59,174 nucleotides of DNA from an uncultured Phocaeicola sp. GTDB lineage: Bacteria > Bacteroidota > Bacteroidia > Bacteroidales > Bacteroidaceae. Made by a program: the position numbers and the translations under genes. Below the pieces are notes generated by a model. That model did no database searches, was not told the origin of the DNA, and worked only from the letters and a program-made list of their open reading frames with translations. This document shows positions 44,267 to 54,227 of this stretch, piece after piece. The stretch is taken from NCBI GenBank assembly GCA_958434805.1, contig CAUBDX010000019.1:1-59174 (forward strand). Direction: 5' to 3'. Within the stretch, counting starts at the first letter, position 1. Each line of letters begins with the position of its first letter.

Positions 44267-44683
44267 ATGTTGAAAACTGTTTTAGCTATTTCGGGTAAAC
44301 CGGGATTGTACAAGTTGATTTCTCAGGCAAAAAATATGTTGATTGTTGAAGCAGTCAGTGCTGATAAGAAACGTATGCCGATTTATGCAAGCGATAAAGT
44401 GATTTCATTGGGTGATATTGCGATGTATACAGATGCCGATGAGGTTCCTTTGGCTGAGGTTTTGGAAGCTGTGAAAACAAAGGAAAACGGAAATGTAGCG
44501 TCTTTAGATTATAAAAAAGCTTCAGTAGAAGAGTTGCATGCATTTATGGCAGAAGTGTTGCCTAACTATGATCGTGACCGTGTACATAACGGAGATATTA
44601 AAAAGCTTATCCAGTGGTATAATTTGCTTGTATCTAACGGTGTAACTGAATTTGTAGAAAAGTCTGAAGAATCTGAAGCTTGA
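44267..44683 (+). CDS. DUF5606 family protein
   Basis: 138 residues, small and soluble. LKTVLAISGKPGLYKLISQAKNMLIVEAV opens the family domain, and ISLGDIAMYTDADEVPLAEVL follows. Highly conserved in Bacteroidetes; function unknown, possibly RNA-related. Confidence 0.88.
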   Translation: MLKTVLAISGKPGLYKLISQAKNMLIVEAVSADKKRMPIYASDKVISLGDIAMYTDADEVPLAEVLEAVKTKENGNVASLDYKKASVEELHAFMAEVLPNYDRDRVHNGDIKKLIQWYNLLVSNGVTEFVEKSEESEA

Positions 44684-44743
44684 TATATAACTTCGGCATA
44701 GTGTGCAGCAATCACAGAGACCTGCATGTCCGAAAGTTTTTTG

Positions 44744-44799
44744 GGAAATTGCCACCTTCTGTTGAATAAACTCAGCAGGAAGTGGCAATTTCCTTTTTT
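44744..44799 (+). terminator. Terminator after the DUF5606 gene
   Basis: 12-bp perfect outer arms GGAAATTGCCAC / GTGGCAATTTCC with an inner imperfect stem, then six T. The 160 bases beyond it (44800-44960) show no gene. Confidence 0.92.
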
Positions 44800-44960
44800 C
44801 GTCTGTTTCTCCCCGCATTTGCAGAAGGACTCTGAAAAGAGAAAAAAGCACTTGTTGATGGAAGAGATAGTGCAACCGAAAAGTGAGGTATAGATAACTT
44901 ATTTTCGGGTTCAGAACGGAATGGTGTAAATGCTGCTACGTAACATGCGGCTAACCATTC

Positions 44961-46220
44961 TTATGCTTTGTCTTCAGCGAATCGCAGGAGGGCTGTAACG
45001 GCAAAAGTAGCCACCGTACATGCTACAATCCAAATAAAGAAATATGGATAGCCCAAGGTGGTTTGAATCCATCCGGCTGCCATTCCGGGAATCATCATGC
45101 CTAAAGCCATGAATGCCGTACAGATTGCATAATGGGCTGTTTTATGAGGACCTTCCGAGAACTGAATCAGATAAAGCATATATGCAGTAAAGCCAAATCC
45201 GTAGCCGAATTGTTCAATAAAGATGCAGCTGTTTATTAAAACGAGATGGGCAGGCTGTGTATAGCTGAGGTAAACATAAACAAAGTCGGGAAGAGAGATG
45301 GCCCAGACCATAGGCCATAGCCATCGCTTTAATCCATGGCGTGCTACTGCAATTCCCCCTAAGATTCCTCCCAGAGTGAGCCCTATTACTCCAATGGTGC
45401 CTTGAGCAAAACCGACTTGCTCGGTAGTCATTCCCAGTCCTCCTTCTTGAGGTGAATCTAATAGAAAAGGAATACCCATCTTTGCCAGCTGTGCTTCAGG
45501 AAAGCGGTAAAAAAGCATGAAAAGAATTGCAATCATTGCGTGCTTTTTTTGAAAAAAAGACCGGAAAGTCTGGAAAAAATCAGTCAGAAGTTTGATAGCC
45601 GAATGGTGCGTTTTATTTTTGTCTGCATTAGGGTGCGGCAATAAAAAAGCATGGTAAAGCCAAAGGGTAAGAATTAATCCGGCAAGAGTGAAAAAGGTGA
45701 TGCTCCATGCATAACTGATTTTGTCAGTTACCCGTTCCAGATACCCCGCCAGCATTATCAGTAATCCTTGTCCGGCAATGGTGGCCAGGCGGTAGAAAGT
45801 ACTGCGTATCCCGACAAACCATGCTTGCTGACGTGGAGCTAATCCTAACATATAAAATCCGTCGGCCGCAATATCATGGGTTGCGGAGCTAAAGGCAATC
45901 AGCCAGAATAAGGCGAGGGAGGTTTGGAAAAAGTGGCCGGCAGGTAATACAAATGCAATGCCTGCCAACCCGGCTCCGATGAAAAGCTGCATGCTCGTTA
46001 TCCACCATCGTTTCGTTTTTATCAGGTCGATAAACGGGCTCCATAGCGGTTTGATTACCCATGGCAAGTTGAGCCATCCTGTATAAATGGCTATTTCTGT
46101 ATTGGATATACCCATGCGTTTATACATAACGAGTGAAAGAGTCATAACTACCACATAAGGCAGCCCTTCTGCAAAGTATAAAGTAGGTACCCATTTCCAG
46201 GGTGTATGTGTTTTCATCAT
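44961..46220 (-). CDS. AmpG-like MFS permease
   Basis: 419 residues, about twelve helices. FAEGLPYVVVMTLSLVMYKR and GWLNLPWVIKPLWSPFID match the N-terminal signature of AmpG muropeptide permeases. It would import anhydro-muropeptides for recycling. Third gene of a minus operon, 39 bases after the SpoIID-like gene. Confidence 0.85.
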   Translation of the reverse strand: MMKTHTPWKWVPTLYFAEGLPYVVVMTLSLVMYKRMGISNTEIAIYTGWLNLPWVIKPLWSPFIDLIKTKRWWITSMQLFIGAGLAGIAFVLPAGHFFQTSLALFWLIAFSSATHDIAADGFYMLGLAPRQQAWFVGIRSTFYRLATIAGQGLLIMLAGYLERVTDKISYAWSITFFTLAGLILTLWLYHAFLLPHPNADKNKTHHSAIKLLTDFFQTFRSFFQKKHAMIAILFMLFYRFPEAQLAKMGIPFLLDSPQEGGLGMTTEQVGFAQGTIGVIGLTLGGILGGIAVARHGLKRWLWPMVWAISLPDFVYVYLSYTQPAHLVLINSCIFIEQFGYGFGFTAYMLYLIQFSEGPHKTAHYAICTAFMALGMMIPGMAAGWIQTTLGYPYFFIWIVACTVATFAVTALLRFAEDKA

Positions 46221-46259
46221 TGATTTTTTCGGATAAAGGTTATTGATAACTATGTGTTT

Positions 46260-47576
46260 TTAATAAAGCGCTTGAATCATTGCGTTTTGGTAATAATGTA
46301 ATAAGATGGCCTCATAAGAATATCCTTGTTCTCCCATAACGGCAGCTCCTATCTGGCAGAGCCCTACGCCATGTCCCCATCCGGCTCCGGTTAGCTCAAA
46401 CCACTGCGGAATACTGTTTACGGTTTCTCCTGTGGTGACCACAAAAGCAGAGCTGAAAAGATGCGTATGCGATAAAAACTTTCTTATTTCCAGTTCTTTG
46501 CCAACGATACAGGTCTGTTTAGTCCCGATGATTTTAAGTTTGCTGATACGCCCGGATTTACCCCTTTCCACTGGAATGAGTTGGAGGATGGAACCGAAAT
46601 CCCTTCGGCTCCTCTCTTTGATGAGGGAACTCAATTCTTCTTGTGTATAGCGCTTCTTCCACCGGTAAAAATCGGTGGTTTCCTGATCATAGTTATTCAG
46701 TATTTGCGAGAGTATCCGTTTATCATGTGTATTACAGAAAGAATCTGGAGCTTGCTGAATCCACAAGGCTGCTTCTTTTTCGTGACGTAAATCCGGCAAA
46801 TTACCGGTAACATTTTTCAAATCGCGTACAGCTTGCAGATAAGGATAAGAATGGTCATCCCAGCAGTAATTAAATTCTTCGCTTATACCACCGCAACATT
46901 TAGAAAAACGGGCATCACAGATGGTGTTGTTATACATTAAAACTTGTCCTCGTGTGGCGTTGACAGCTTCTTTGACAATCGGACTTGATGCCTTGGTAAT
47001 CCCCTGATAACGCTGGCAGTGATCGTCGGCGCATACATCAAAGGCTGTGTGTTCTTCATGGTCATACCATCGGATATGTTCGCTCTCGTTTTCAGGAGGC
47101 TTAAGATGAGTTTCTTCAGATTGGACAATTCTTTTTCGTTCTTCTATTTGCGCAAATAACCAACTGCGTGAAATTACGGCATGAGCCTTTAAGAACTCAA
47201 GAGATGCCGTTGCCTTCATTTCCGAAGATATGACACTGATTAGGTATTGTTCTGCGGCAATACGGTTGATGGCAGTAATTTTTCCTTCGTGGATGATAAA
47301 ACGGAGTGTGCCGAGAAACGTTTGTGTTTCTTGACGCTCCCAGTGGAAATTGATGCCTATGGTAACCTCTTGCAGTGAAAATGACGTTTCTTTATCAAGG
47401 GGAGTGAATGTCAGTTCCTGATAATATTTTCCGTTCCATCGGATACATCCCTCCTGAAGAGAAACGCTTTGTTGCCCATGGACAGTTTGATTGTCAATGT
47501 AAAACAGACCGTTTAGGGTAAAGTTAAGTTGTAAGGCATGAACAATGCCTACGTTTATTTCGGGTTCTTTCATCAT
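46260..47576 (-). CDS. SpoIID/LytB domain protein without signal peptide
   Basis: 438 residues. The SpoIID core has AEQYLISVISSEMKA with the catalytic Glu, HAVISRSWLFAQ, CADDHCQRYQG, CDARFSKCCGG and GAGWGHGVGLCQIGAAVMG. Known SpoIID enzymes are exported lytic transglycosylases that cleave glycan strands lacking stem peptides. This protein starts MMKEPEINVGIVHALQ with no signal or membrane helix, so it may work in the cytoplasm on imported fragments. Second gene of the operon. Confidence 0.87.
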   Translation of the reverse strand: MMKEPEINVGIVHALQLNFTLNGLFYIDNQTVHGQQSVSLQEGCIRWNGKYYQELTFTPLDKETSFSLQEVTIGINFHWERQETQTFLGTLRFIIHEGKITAINRIAAEQYLISVISSEMKATASLEFLKAHAVISRSWLFAQIEERKRIVQSEETHLKPPENESEHIRWYDHEEHTAFDVCADDHCQRYQGITKASSPIVKEAVNATRGQVLMYNNTICDARFSKCCGGISEEFNYCWDDHSYPYLQAVRDLKNVTGNLPDLRHEKEAALWIQQAPDSFCNTHDKRILSQILNNYDQETTDFYRWKKRYTQEELSSLIKERSRRDFGSILQLIPVERGKSGRISKLKIIGTKQTCIVGKELEIRKFLSHTHLFSSAFVVTTGETVNSIPQWFELTGAGWGHGVGLCQIGAAVMGEQGYSYEAILLHYYQNAMIQALY

Positions 47577-47586
47577 TGAAAAAAGG

Positions 47587-50037
47587 TCAAAGGGTTACTT
47601 CTTGGTATATTTGGGCAATCTCTTCGGAGGTGATTTTCTGAAAATCCTCTTTACGGGGCGTAACCATCAGGCCAGCCATGTCGAGTGCTCCCGGACTAAT
47701 CAGCCTTTGTTTCTCTCCTGTCTCAACATAGCAGTGTGGGCGGTGCTTGCTGCGAGGAAAATAGGCTAAAGTAAATCCTCTTTTCAGATCGTTCCATGCA
47801 AAAAGATTATACCGGGGCTCTGCTTCTCCTTCATGGTGAGGCAAGCAGTTTAAATAAGTTGTAATTTCTTGACTATCGTATTCATACGGCTGCTTATAAA
47901 TGAACGCATGAATGGTGCAAGGATAGTTTCTTATGTGATAAGGTGAACAGCTTTTGGGGTCTGTTTCAGAAGTGAGCGTTATTCTTTCTGCTGTTTCAAT
48001 CAAATGGTCCCATTGAGCTATAAAGGGTACATCGTTACATCGGACTGCTTGAAAATGGAAATGGTCGGGGGCAGAAGCACCGCATAGGGCTCCATTATAA
48101 AACAGAGCATACTCTGTGCTGAAATGTGTGTCTAACCAAGAAAGTAAACGGCCGGGCAGTTGTCGCTGAACCTTATCTGATAGAATTTGGGGCTGATGAG
48201 TTTGGCTTGAAATTGTCAGATGAGCAGGAAGAATAGGATATGGGTTTACTTTCAAGACAAAGGTTTCATCCAGTTCTATATAGATGGAGTCTTGTTCTTT
48301 AGGCATATTCTCTGCGCAGAGGAAACAAGGACGTGCCTGAATAGCCTTTTGACTGACATTTGCACAAGTAGATAGGGCACGTGCAGGATTAAACTGAGTA
48401 TAAACAGTTGCCCCTTTGACCTGAAAGCTGCGCGTTTGGATGTGGCGAAGCATTTCGTGATTTTTACGTGCAAGTTCCCATTTGGCTAATTGCTCATTGA
48501 AAAACGTCATGCCCTCGGTCTTTTTTAATTGAAAGCCTTGGTTGATTTTTTGCCGCAATCCGATTTCCAGCGATCTCAGACTGTCTTTATAGGCATTGTT
48601 CCGGTTGATTTTTTCAATGCTTAATGCCGCGTCTGAATTGCCTTCCCACCGTCGACACAAGTATAGGACGTCATAAATACGCCCGATGCGGTATTGCCGC
48701 GAGAATGCCAGTCCTAATGCATAGTCTTCCCCGTAGCTGGTATTGGGAATACGTATTTTTCTTAAGAGCGGAGTATAAAAAGCCCGTGGAGCACCAAGGC
48801 CATTGATGCGCAATGCATTGTTATGCCCGTTGCTGTCAGTCCATTCCCGATGGTCAATTACCCCCGGAGGTAATGTTCCCAGATTGAAGTCTGTGATTTT
48901 ATAAGAGCCGATTACCATTGCGCAACGCTCTGTGTGAAATTTATCTATAATGGTTTGCAGTGTTTGAGGAGAACTGTATAAATCATCGCTGTCCAGCTGC
49001 ACGGCGAATCGTCCGCACTGAGGATGGTTTATGCCCAGATTCCAACATCCGCCGATACCCAGGTCGGTACGTGAAGGAATCAGATGAATCACATGAGGGT
49101 GCGTGGCATATTGGGCAATCATCTGACTGGTTCCGTCAGTAGAATGATTATCTATGATGATGAGGTTAAAGGCGAAGGAGGTTTGTTGCTCTAACACCGA
49201 CTCAATTGCATCTTTTATCGTTTGTACCCGATTGCGCACCGGAATAATGACAGATGCTTCATAAACAAAATGTCCCTCTGTCAGTGAAATTTCGTTCTTT
49301 ACAGGAGGTAAGTAAGCTCCGATTGCTTTCAGGTGGAAAGTAAAGGCTTCCTCTCGCTCCATTTGTATCTGGCGGTTATTGGGGTTTACATAATCGAATT
49401 GCTTTTCTCCGGATTTTCGGGTATCTTCTTCTACCTCAGTATATAAAAACTCTCGGATATGAGTCAGGGAAAACTGTTGAGACAAGGCGAGGATAAGAGC
49501 ATAGAGAGCTGAATAGGTATACTCAGGCTGTTTCTCAAGCATGGAGAATGCTTGTTTAAGGCATTGCGTTTTGAACAGCAAAACCGAACCGAAATCAAAA
49601 TCATCGCGTACGCTTCCTGACTGAAAATCGATGACCGGGTGCGGAGTACGTAGGCTGTTGGTCAACTGATAGTGGTCGGCATATACCATTCCACATTGCG
49701 GATTGTCCAAAAAGTCACACATGCGTTCCAGTGCCATATATCCTAACTCTAACGGCTGGGTTTTCGTATAGAGCAGGGTGTAAGGGGTGTGGGCATGCGA
49801 GACAATCTGACGCAAGGTAGACGTTGAGGTTAAGTTGTCAACCGTGAGGCAAGAAACAGCAGAATGAGTTGCAGCAGGAGTACTTAAATGTTCTTTAAGT
49901 AAGAAAATGTGACCGGTTTGTAAACACGACTGCAATTCTGAAATATTGTTATCTGATTGGGTATCACTTCCATAAGGGAGGAAGCAGGTGATATTTTTGT
50001 TCATGTTAAATGCAATTATACAGACAAAGATAGGCAA
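47587..50037 (-). CDS. Glycosyltransferase family 2 fused to a DUF4922 (GalT-like) domain
   Basis: 816 residues. The first ~240 residues look like a degenerate glycosyltransferase fold ([20 protein letters not shown]). A GT-A domain lies at ~255-480 ([36 protein letters not shown] near 347). Residues ~540-816 are DUF4922, a HIT/GalT-like nucleotidyltransferase or phosphorylase: CFLC (C571, C574) and the catalytic H659-F-H661-F-Q663. It may link sugar-nucleotide metabolism to sugar transfer. First gene of the operon with SpoIID and AmpG. Confidence 0.82.
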   Translation of the reverse strand: MPIFVCIIAFNMNKNITCFLPYGSDTQSDNNISELQSCLQTGHIFLLKEHLSTPAATHSAVSCLTVDNLTSTSTLRQIVSHAHTPYTLLYTKTQPLELGYMALERMCDFLDNPQCGMVYADHYQLTNSLRTPHPVIDFQSGSVRDDFDFGSVLLFKTQCLKQAFSMLEKQPEYTYSALYALILALSQQFSLTHIREFLYTEVEEDTRKSGEKQFDYVNPNNRQIQMEREEAFTFHLKAIGAYLPPVKNEISLTEGHFVYEASVIIPVRNRVQTIKDAIESVLEQQTSFAFNLIIIDNHSTDGTSQMIAQYATHPHVIHLIPSRTDLGIGGCWNLGINHPQCGRFAVQLDSDDLYSSPQTLQTIIDKFHTERCAMVIGSYKITDFNLGTLPPGVIDHREWTDSNGHNNALRINGLGAPRAFYTPLLRKIRIPNTSYGEDYALGLAFSRQYRIGRIYDVLYLCRRWEGNSDAALSIEKINRNNAYKDSLRSLEIGLRQKINQGFQLKKTEGMTFFNEQLAKWELARKNHEMLRHIQTRSFQVKGATVYTQFNPARALSTCANVSQKAIQARPCFLCAENMPKEQDSIYIELDETFVLKVNPYPILPAHLTISSQTHQPQILSDKVQRQLPGRLLSWLDTHFSTEYALFYNGALCGASAPDHFHFQAVRCNDVPFIAQWDHLIETAERITLTSETDPKSCSPYHIRNYPCTIHAFIYKQPYEYDSQEITTYLNCLPHHEGEAEPRYNLFAWNDLKRGFTLAYFPRSKHRPHCYVETGEKQRLISPGALDMAGLMVTPRKEDFQKITSEEIAQIYQEVTL
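50025..50032 (-). promoter_or_regulatory. -7 box of the GT2-SpoIID-AmpG operon
   Basis: Minus-strand TATCTTTG (50032-50025), only 24 bases from the rlmN -7 box on the other strand. The two promoters face away from each other and likely interfere. Confidence 0.55.
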
Positions 50038-50055
50038 TATATCTTATTTTTTGCC

Positions 50056-50063
50056 TAACTTTG
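50056..50063 (+). promoter_or_regulatory. -7 box of rlmN
   Basis: TAACTTTG, 39 bases before the ATG at 50103. It shows that an in-frame TTG at 50061 is not the start. Confidence 0.65.
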
Positions 50064-50102
50064 TACCCTAATTATATATCTGAAACTAATAAAAGACGCT
50101 GT

Positions 50103-51146
50103 ATGGCAAAGACTCCTTTACTGGGGAAGACTTTAGATGAGCTGAAGGTCATTGTACAGAGCTTAGGCATGCCCAAATTTACTGCAGGGCAAATAGCCGG
50201 CTGGCTGTATGATAAGAAGGTTGCATCGGTTGATGAAATGACAAACCTGTCATTGAAAAATAGAGAGTTGCTCAAGGAACACTATGAAGTGGGGGCTACT
50301 GCTCCGGTTCATGAAATGCGTTCGGTAGACGGTACGGTTAAATATCTGTTCTGCACTCCGGAAGGAGATTATATCGAATCGGTGTATATCCCCGATAATG
50401 ACCGGGCAACCTTGTGTGTCTCTTCACAGGTGGGCTGTAAAATGAACTGTAAATTCTGTATGACAGGCAAGCAGGGATATACCACCAGTTTGACAGCTTC
50501 CCAAATATTAAATCAAATATACTCTATACCGGAACGTGATACGCTGACCAATGTGGTATTTATGGGGATGGGAGAACCGTTTGACAATCTCGATGAAGTG
50601 CTACGTGCGTTAGAGATACTTACTTCCGATTACGGATATAAATGGAGCCCGAAACGTATTACGGTCTCTACTGTAGGATTGAAAAAAGGTCTGGTGCGCT
50701 TTCTGGAAGAAAGTGACTGCCATTTGGCAATCAGCCTGCATTCGCCTTTCCCTGCCCAGCGGCGTGAACTGATGCCTGCCGAAAAAGCATTCTCGATAAC
50801 CGAAATGGTAGAAATACTTCATCGTTATGATTTCAGCAAGCAGCGGCGTCTGTCGTTTGAGTATATCGTGTTTAAAGGATTGAATGACAGCCTTGTCTAT
50901 GCTAAAGAACTGATTAAGTTATTGCGCGGGTTAGACTGCCGTATCAATTTGATTCGCTTTCATGCCATCCCGAATGTTGATTTGGAAGGTACAGACATGG
51001 AATCGATGGTTGCTTTCCGTGATTACCTGACAAACCACGGCTTATTTGCCACCATCCGTGCCTCGCGTGGAGAGGATATTTTTGCTGCATGCGGTATGCT
51101 GTCAACAGCAAAACAGCAGTCGGAAAAAAATAAAGAAACCATTTAA
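50103..51146 (+). CDS. rlmN: 23S rRNA/tRNA adenine-C2 methyltransferase
   Basis: 347 residues. Radical-SAM motif CKMNCKFC binds the 4Fe-4S cluster; VFMGMGEPFDN and RITVSTVGL are family motifs; C-terminal EDIFAACGML carries the Cys that forms the methyl intermediate. It methylates A2503 of 23S rRNA. First gene of rlmN-DUF4837-pdxA. Confidence 0.95.
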   Translation: MAKTPLLGKTLDELKVIVQSLGMPKFTAGQIAGWLYDKKVASVDEMTNLSLKNRELLKEHYEVGATAPVHEMRSVDGTVKYLFCTPEGDYIESVYIPDNDRATLCVSSQVGCKMNCKFCMTGKQGYTTSLTASQILNQIYSIPERDTLTNVVFMGMGEPFDNLDEVLRALEILTSDYGYKWSPKRITVSTVGLKKGLVRFLEESDCHLAISLHSPFPAQRRELMPAEKAFSITEMVEILHRYDFSKQRRLSFEYIVFKGLNDSLVYAKELIKLLRGLDCRINLIRFHAIPNVDLEGTDMESMVAFRDYLTNHGLFATIRASRGEDIFAACGMLSTAKQQSEKNKETI

Positions 51147-51160
51147 TACAAAAGAAGAAT

Positions 51161-52222
51161 ATGAAGCGATTTACTTTTTATTTAGCTTTGGCATCCATGA
51201 TGATGTTCGTTTTTGCTTCTTGTCGCAATGGAGGCAAGAGCCTGATAACTCCAGTTTCCAGCGGACGTCCGTATGAAGTTTTGGTGGTAGCCGATGATAA
51301 CTGCTGGATGAGTCCGGACAGTGCACTCTTTCATGTATTGGATACAGATGTTCCGGGGCTTCCTCAAGCCGAACGCTCATTCCGTATTTCCCGGGTTCGT
51401 CCTAACTTTTATGACCGTAGCATGCGTTTGTTCCGCAATATTATAATTGTAGATATGCAGGACATTTATACGCAGACCAAATTTAAATATACGCGGGATG
51501 CTTATGCCTCACCGCAAATGATTATGACCATTCAGACTCCCAATCAAAAGGATTTTGCGGACTACGTATCAAAACATGGTCAGGTTATCATTGATTTCTT
51601 TACCCGTGCAGAAATGAACCGCGAGGTTAAACTGCTGGAAAAGAAACATAACGAAACGCTTGCAACGAAGGTGGCCAGTATGTTTGATTGTGCTATTTGG
51701 ATGCCTGTTGAGATGGAATCGTATAAGCAAGGGAAAAACTTCCTTTGGGCTTCTACCAATCAGAATGATATGAACTTTGTCATGTATTCTTATCCTTATA
51801 CAGATAAAAATACATTCACGAAGGAGTATTTCATCCATAAGCGAGATTCAGTCATGAAAATCAACCTGCCGGGGGCCCGCGAGGGAATGTATATGGAAAC
51901 AGCCGATTCCGCATTTGTAACCGTGCGCGACATCGCTGTAAAAGGAGACTATGCTTTTGAAGTCCGTGGCTTGTGGGAAATGAAGAACGATGCGATGGGA
52001 GGCCCGTTTGTGGCTCAAGCAAGAGTGGACCGTGCGAATGGACGTGTCATTGTGGTAGAGGGATTTGTTTATAATCCGGGTAAACTGAAGCGAGACCAGA
52101 TACGAAAGCTGAATGCAGCTCTTTATACCCTACAGCTTCCCAGTGAAAAAGGAACTCCGGAAATCCCGGTAGATGAATCGGTTGCAGAAGAAAAGATTGA
52201 AAAACAAGCAGAGCAAAAATAG
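51161..52222 (+). CDS. DUF4837 family lipoprotein
   Basis: 353 residues. Signal peptide with a lipobox (FASC, ~17-20). The domain begins SSGRPYEVLVVADDNCWMSP, a family feature, and ends with an acidic/Lys tail. Function unknown; conserved between rlmN and pdxA in Bacteroides. Confidence 0.85.
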   Translation: MKRFTFYLALASMMMFVFASCRNGGKSLITPVSSGRPYEVLVVADDNCWMSPDSALFHVLDTDVPGLPQAERSFRISRVRPNFYDRSMRLFRNIIIVDMQDIYTQTKFKYTRDAYASPQMIMTIQTPNQKDFADYVSKHGQVIIDFFTRAEMNREVKLLEKKHNETLATKVASMFDCAIWMPVEMESYKQGKNFLWASTNQNDMNFVMYSYPYTDKNTFTKEYFIHKRDSVMKINLPGAREGMYMETADSAFVTVRDIAVKGDYAFEVRGLWEMKNDAMGGPFVAQARVDRANGRVIVVEGFVYNPGKLKRDQIRKLNAALYTLQLPSEKGTPEIPVDESVAEEKIEKQAEQK

Positions 52223-52226
52223 TAGT

Positions 52227-53318
52227 ATGGAAGAACGTAAAATAAAAGTGGGAATCACCCACGGAGATATAAATGGAATCGGTTATGAAGTAATCTTGAA
52301 AGCCTTTTCCGACCCTACCATGTTGGAACTTTGTACACCCGTTGTTTACGGTTCGCCCAAGGTGGCTGCTTATCACCGCAAGGCCATGGATATCCAGACT
52401 AACTTCAGCATTATAAATGCAGCATCCGAGATACAAGAAGGACGGTTGAATATTATGAACTGCATAGATGATGAGCTGAAAGTAGAGTTGACCAAACCTA
52501 CTCCGGAGGCGGGGCAGGCTGCATTGGCTGCATTGGAGAGAGCAATGAGCGATTATCAGGAAGGACTGTTTGATGTACTGGTCACAGCTCCAATCAATAA
52601 ACATACCATTCAGTCGGATGCTTTTCATTTTCCGGGACATACTGAATACATCGAACAGCGGGTAGGCGAGGGGCAGAAAGCACTGATGATTTTGCTGAAA
52701 AACGATTTTCGTGTAGCATTGGTTACCGGTCATTTGCCGGTAAGCGAAATTGCCCATGAGTTGAGCAAAGAACTGATTCAGGAAAAGATGGCTATCTTTC
52801 ACCGCTCCTTGAAGTATGATTTCGGTATAGACAGCCCTCGTATTGCAGTGTTCTCTTTAAACCCGCATGCCGGCGATAACGGGTTGTTGGGTAAAGAGGA
52901 GCAGGATATTATTATTCCGGCTATTAGGGAAATGGTTGCTCAAGGCATACAGTGCTTCGGACCTTATCCGGCCGACGGATTTATGGGCTCAGGAAACTAC
53001 ACCCATTTTGATGGTATTCTGGCTATGTATCATGATCAGGGACTGGCTCCGTTTAAGGCACTGGCTATGGATGAAGGAGTGAACTTCACTGCCGGGTTGC
53101 CTATTGTACGCACTTCTCCGGCTCACGGAACTGCTTATGACATTGCAGGAAAAGGAATTGCTTCAGAGGATTCATTCCGTCAAGCTATTTATGTAGCAAT
53201 CGATGTGTTCCGCAACCGTTGCATAGAACGCGAAATCAGTGCCCGTCCGTTGCGTAAACAATATTATGAAAAACGGGATGACAGCGATAAGCTGAAATTG
53301 GATAGTGTAGAAGATTAA
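52227..53318 (+). CDS. pdxA: 4-hydroxythreonine-4-phosphate dehydrogenase
   Basis: 363 residues from the ATG at 52227, 4 bases after the previous stop. GITHGDINGIGYEVILKAF, HFPGHTEYIEQR, FSLNPHAGDNGLLGKEE and YHDQGLAPFKAL contain the substrate and metal His/Asp residues. It oxidises 4-phosphohydroxy-threonine in pyridoxal phosphate synthesis. Confidence 0.96.
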   Translation: MEERKIKVGITHGDINGIGYEVILKAFSDPTMLELCTPVVYGSPKVAAYHRKAMDIQTNFSIINAASEIQEGRLNIMNCIDDELKVELTKPTPEAGQAALAALERAMSDYQEGLFDVLVTAPINKHTIQSDAFHFPGHTEYIEQRVGEGQKALMILLKNDFRVALVTGHLPVSEIAHELSKELIQEKMAIFHRSLKYDFGIDSPRIAVFSLNPHAGDNGLLGKEEQDIIIPAIREMVAQGIQCFGPYPADGFMGSGNYTHFDGILAMYHDQGLAPFKALAMDEGVNFTAGLPIVRTSPAHGTAYDIAGKGIASEDSFRQAIYVAIDVFRNRCIEREISARPLRKQYYEKRDDSDKLKLDSVED

Positions 53319-53342
53319 TATACAAAACAAGTGAGTTGGCAG

Positions 53343-53384
53343 GCTTGTAAGTTCTTGAGTTGAGTGAAACGAGAACTTACAAGC
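53343..53384. repeat. Inverted repeat upstream of the nucleotidyltransferase gene
   Basis: Perfect 13-bp arms GCTTGTAAGTTCT / AGAACTTACAAGC with a 16-base loop. No T-run. It shares words (TTGTAAGTT, TTGAGTT) with the repeat at 54140-54181 on the other side of the gene. Confidence 0.75.
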
Positions 53385-53419
53385 TTAAGACTTACAGATT
53401 TAAAATAAAATACTTAAAT

Positions 53420-54127
53420 ATGAAATTTGCAATCATTTCGGCCGGAGAAGGTTCCCGACTTTCTCAGGAAGGTGTTCAATTGCCCAAACCTTTGGTTCAG
53501 TTAAACGGGGTAGCTATGATTGACCGCCTGATTGACATCTTTGCTAAAAACGGGGCAGAACAGGTGGTGATTATCATTAACAATGAAGTGCCGCAGACGA
53601 AGGAACATTTGGCAAAGTTGAAAGAAAACTCACCCGTTCCTTTGGAAGTGGTAGTTAAGACCACTCCCAGTTCGATGCACAGCTTTTATGAATTAAGTCC
53701 TTACTTGAAAGACGATAAATTCTGTCTGACCACAGTTGACACCATTTTCCGGGAGGATGAATTTGCCGCTTTTATTGAAGCATTCAAAGCTTCCGATAAA
53801 GACGGAATGATGGCGGTAACCGATTATATTGACGATGAGAAGCCGCTGTATATCTCTACCGGTAACGATTTGGATATTACAGGCTTTCATGATTCGGCTA
53901 CAGCCGATTGCCGTTATATTTCGGGAGGAATTTATTGCTTGTCACCTAAAGCAATAGATACCTTGCAGCGATGCATGGATGAAGGTAGGTCGCGGATGCG
54001 TAATTTCCAGCGGCAGTTGGTAGCAGACGGTTTGAAACTGAAAGCATATCCGTTCTCAAAGATTCTGGATGTTGATCATGCCAGTGATATAGTAAAGGCA
54101 GAGGCTTTTTTAAATCATAAAGAATAA
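53420..54127 (+). CDS. MobA/LicC-like nucleotidyltransferase
   Basis: 235 residues from the ATG at 53420. SAGEGSRLSQ is the nucleotide loop (G-x-G-x-R) and LPKPLVQLNG holds the conserved PKPL. TTVDT is the metal-binding Asp strand and SGGIYCLSP a family helix start. It resembles LicC-type cytidylyltransferases and small sugar-phosphate transferases. It likely makes an NDP- or CDP-activated alcohol or sugar for the cluster that follows. Base and substrate cannot be read from sequence. Confidence 0.83.
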   Translation: MKFAIISAGEGSRLSQEGVQLPKPLVQLNGVAMIDRLIDIFAKNGAEQVVIIINNEVPQTKEHLAKLKENSPVPLEVVVKTTPSSMHSFYELSPYLKDDKFCLTTVDTIFREDEFAAFIEAFKASDKDGMMAVTDYIDDEKPLYISTGNDLDITGFHDSATADCRYISGGIYCLSPKAIDTLQRCMDEGRSRMRNFQRQLVADGLKLKAYPFSKILDVDHASDIVKAEAFLNHKE

Positions 54128-54139
54128 GTTTTTCAGTTT

Positions 54140-54181
54140 TTGAGTTTGTAAGTTTACTATAATCTGCAACGGCAAACTCAA
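54140..54181. repeat. Inverted repeat downstream of the nucleotidyltransferase gene
   Basis: 9-bp arms TTGAGTTTG / CAAACTCAA, loop 24. The region includes GTAAGTTT and AAGTTGAAAGACTAAATACT, like the 53343 repeat. Confidence 0.6.
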
Positions 54182-54227
54182 GGACCTATAAGTTGAAAGA
54201 CTAAATACTTAAAGGTTAAATTAAGAA

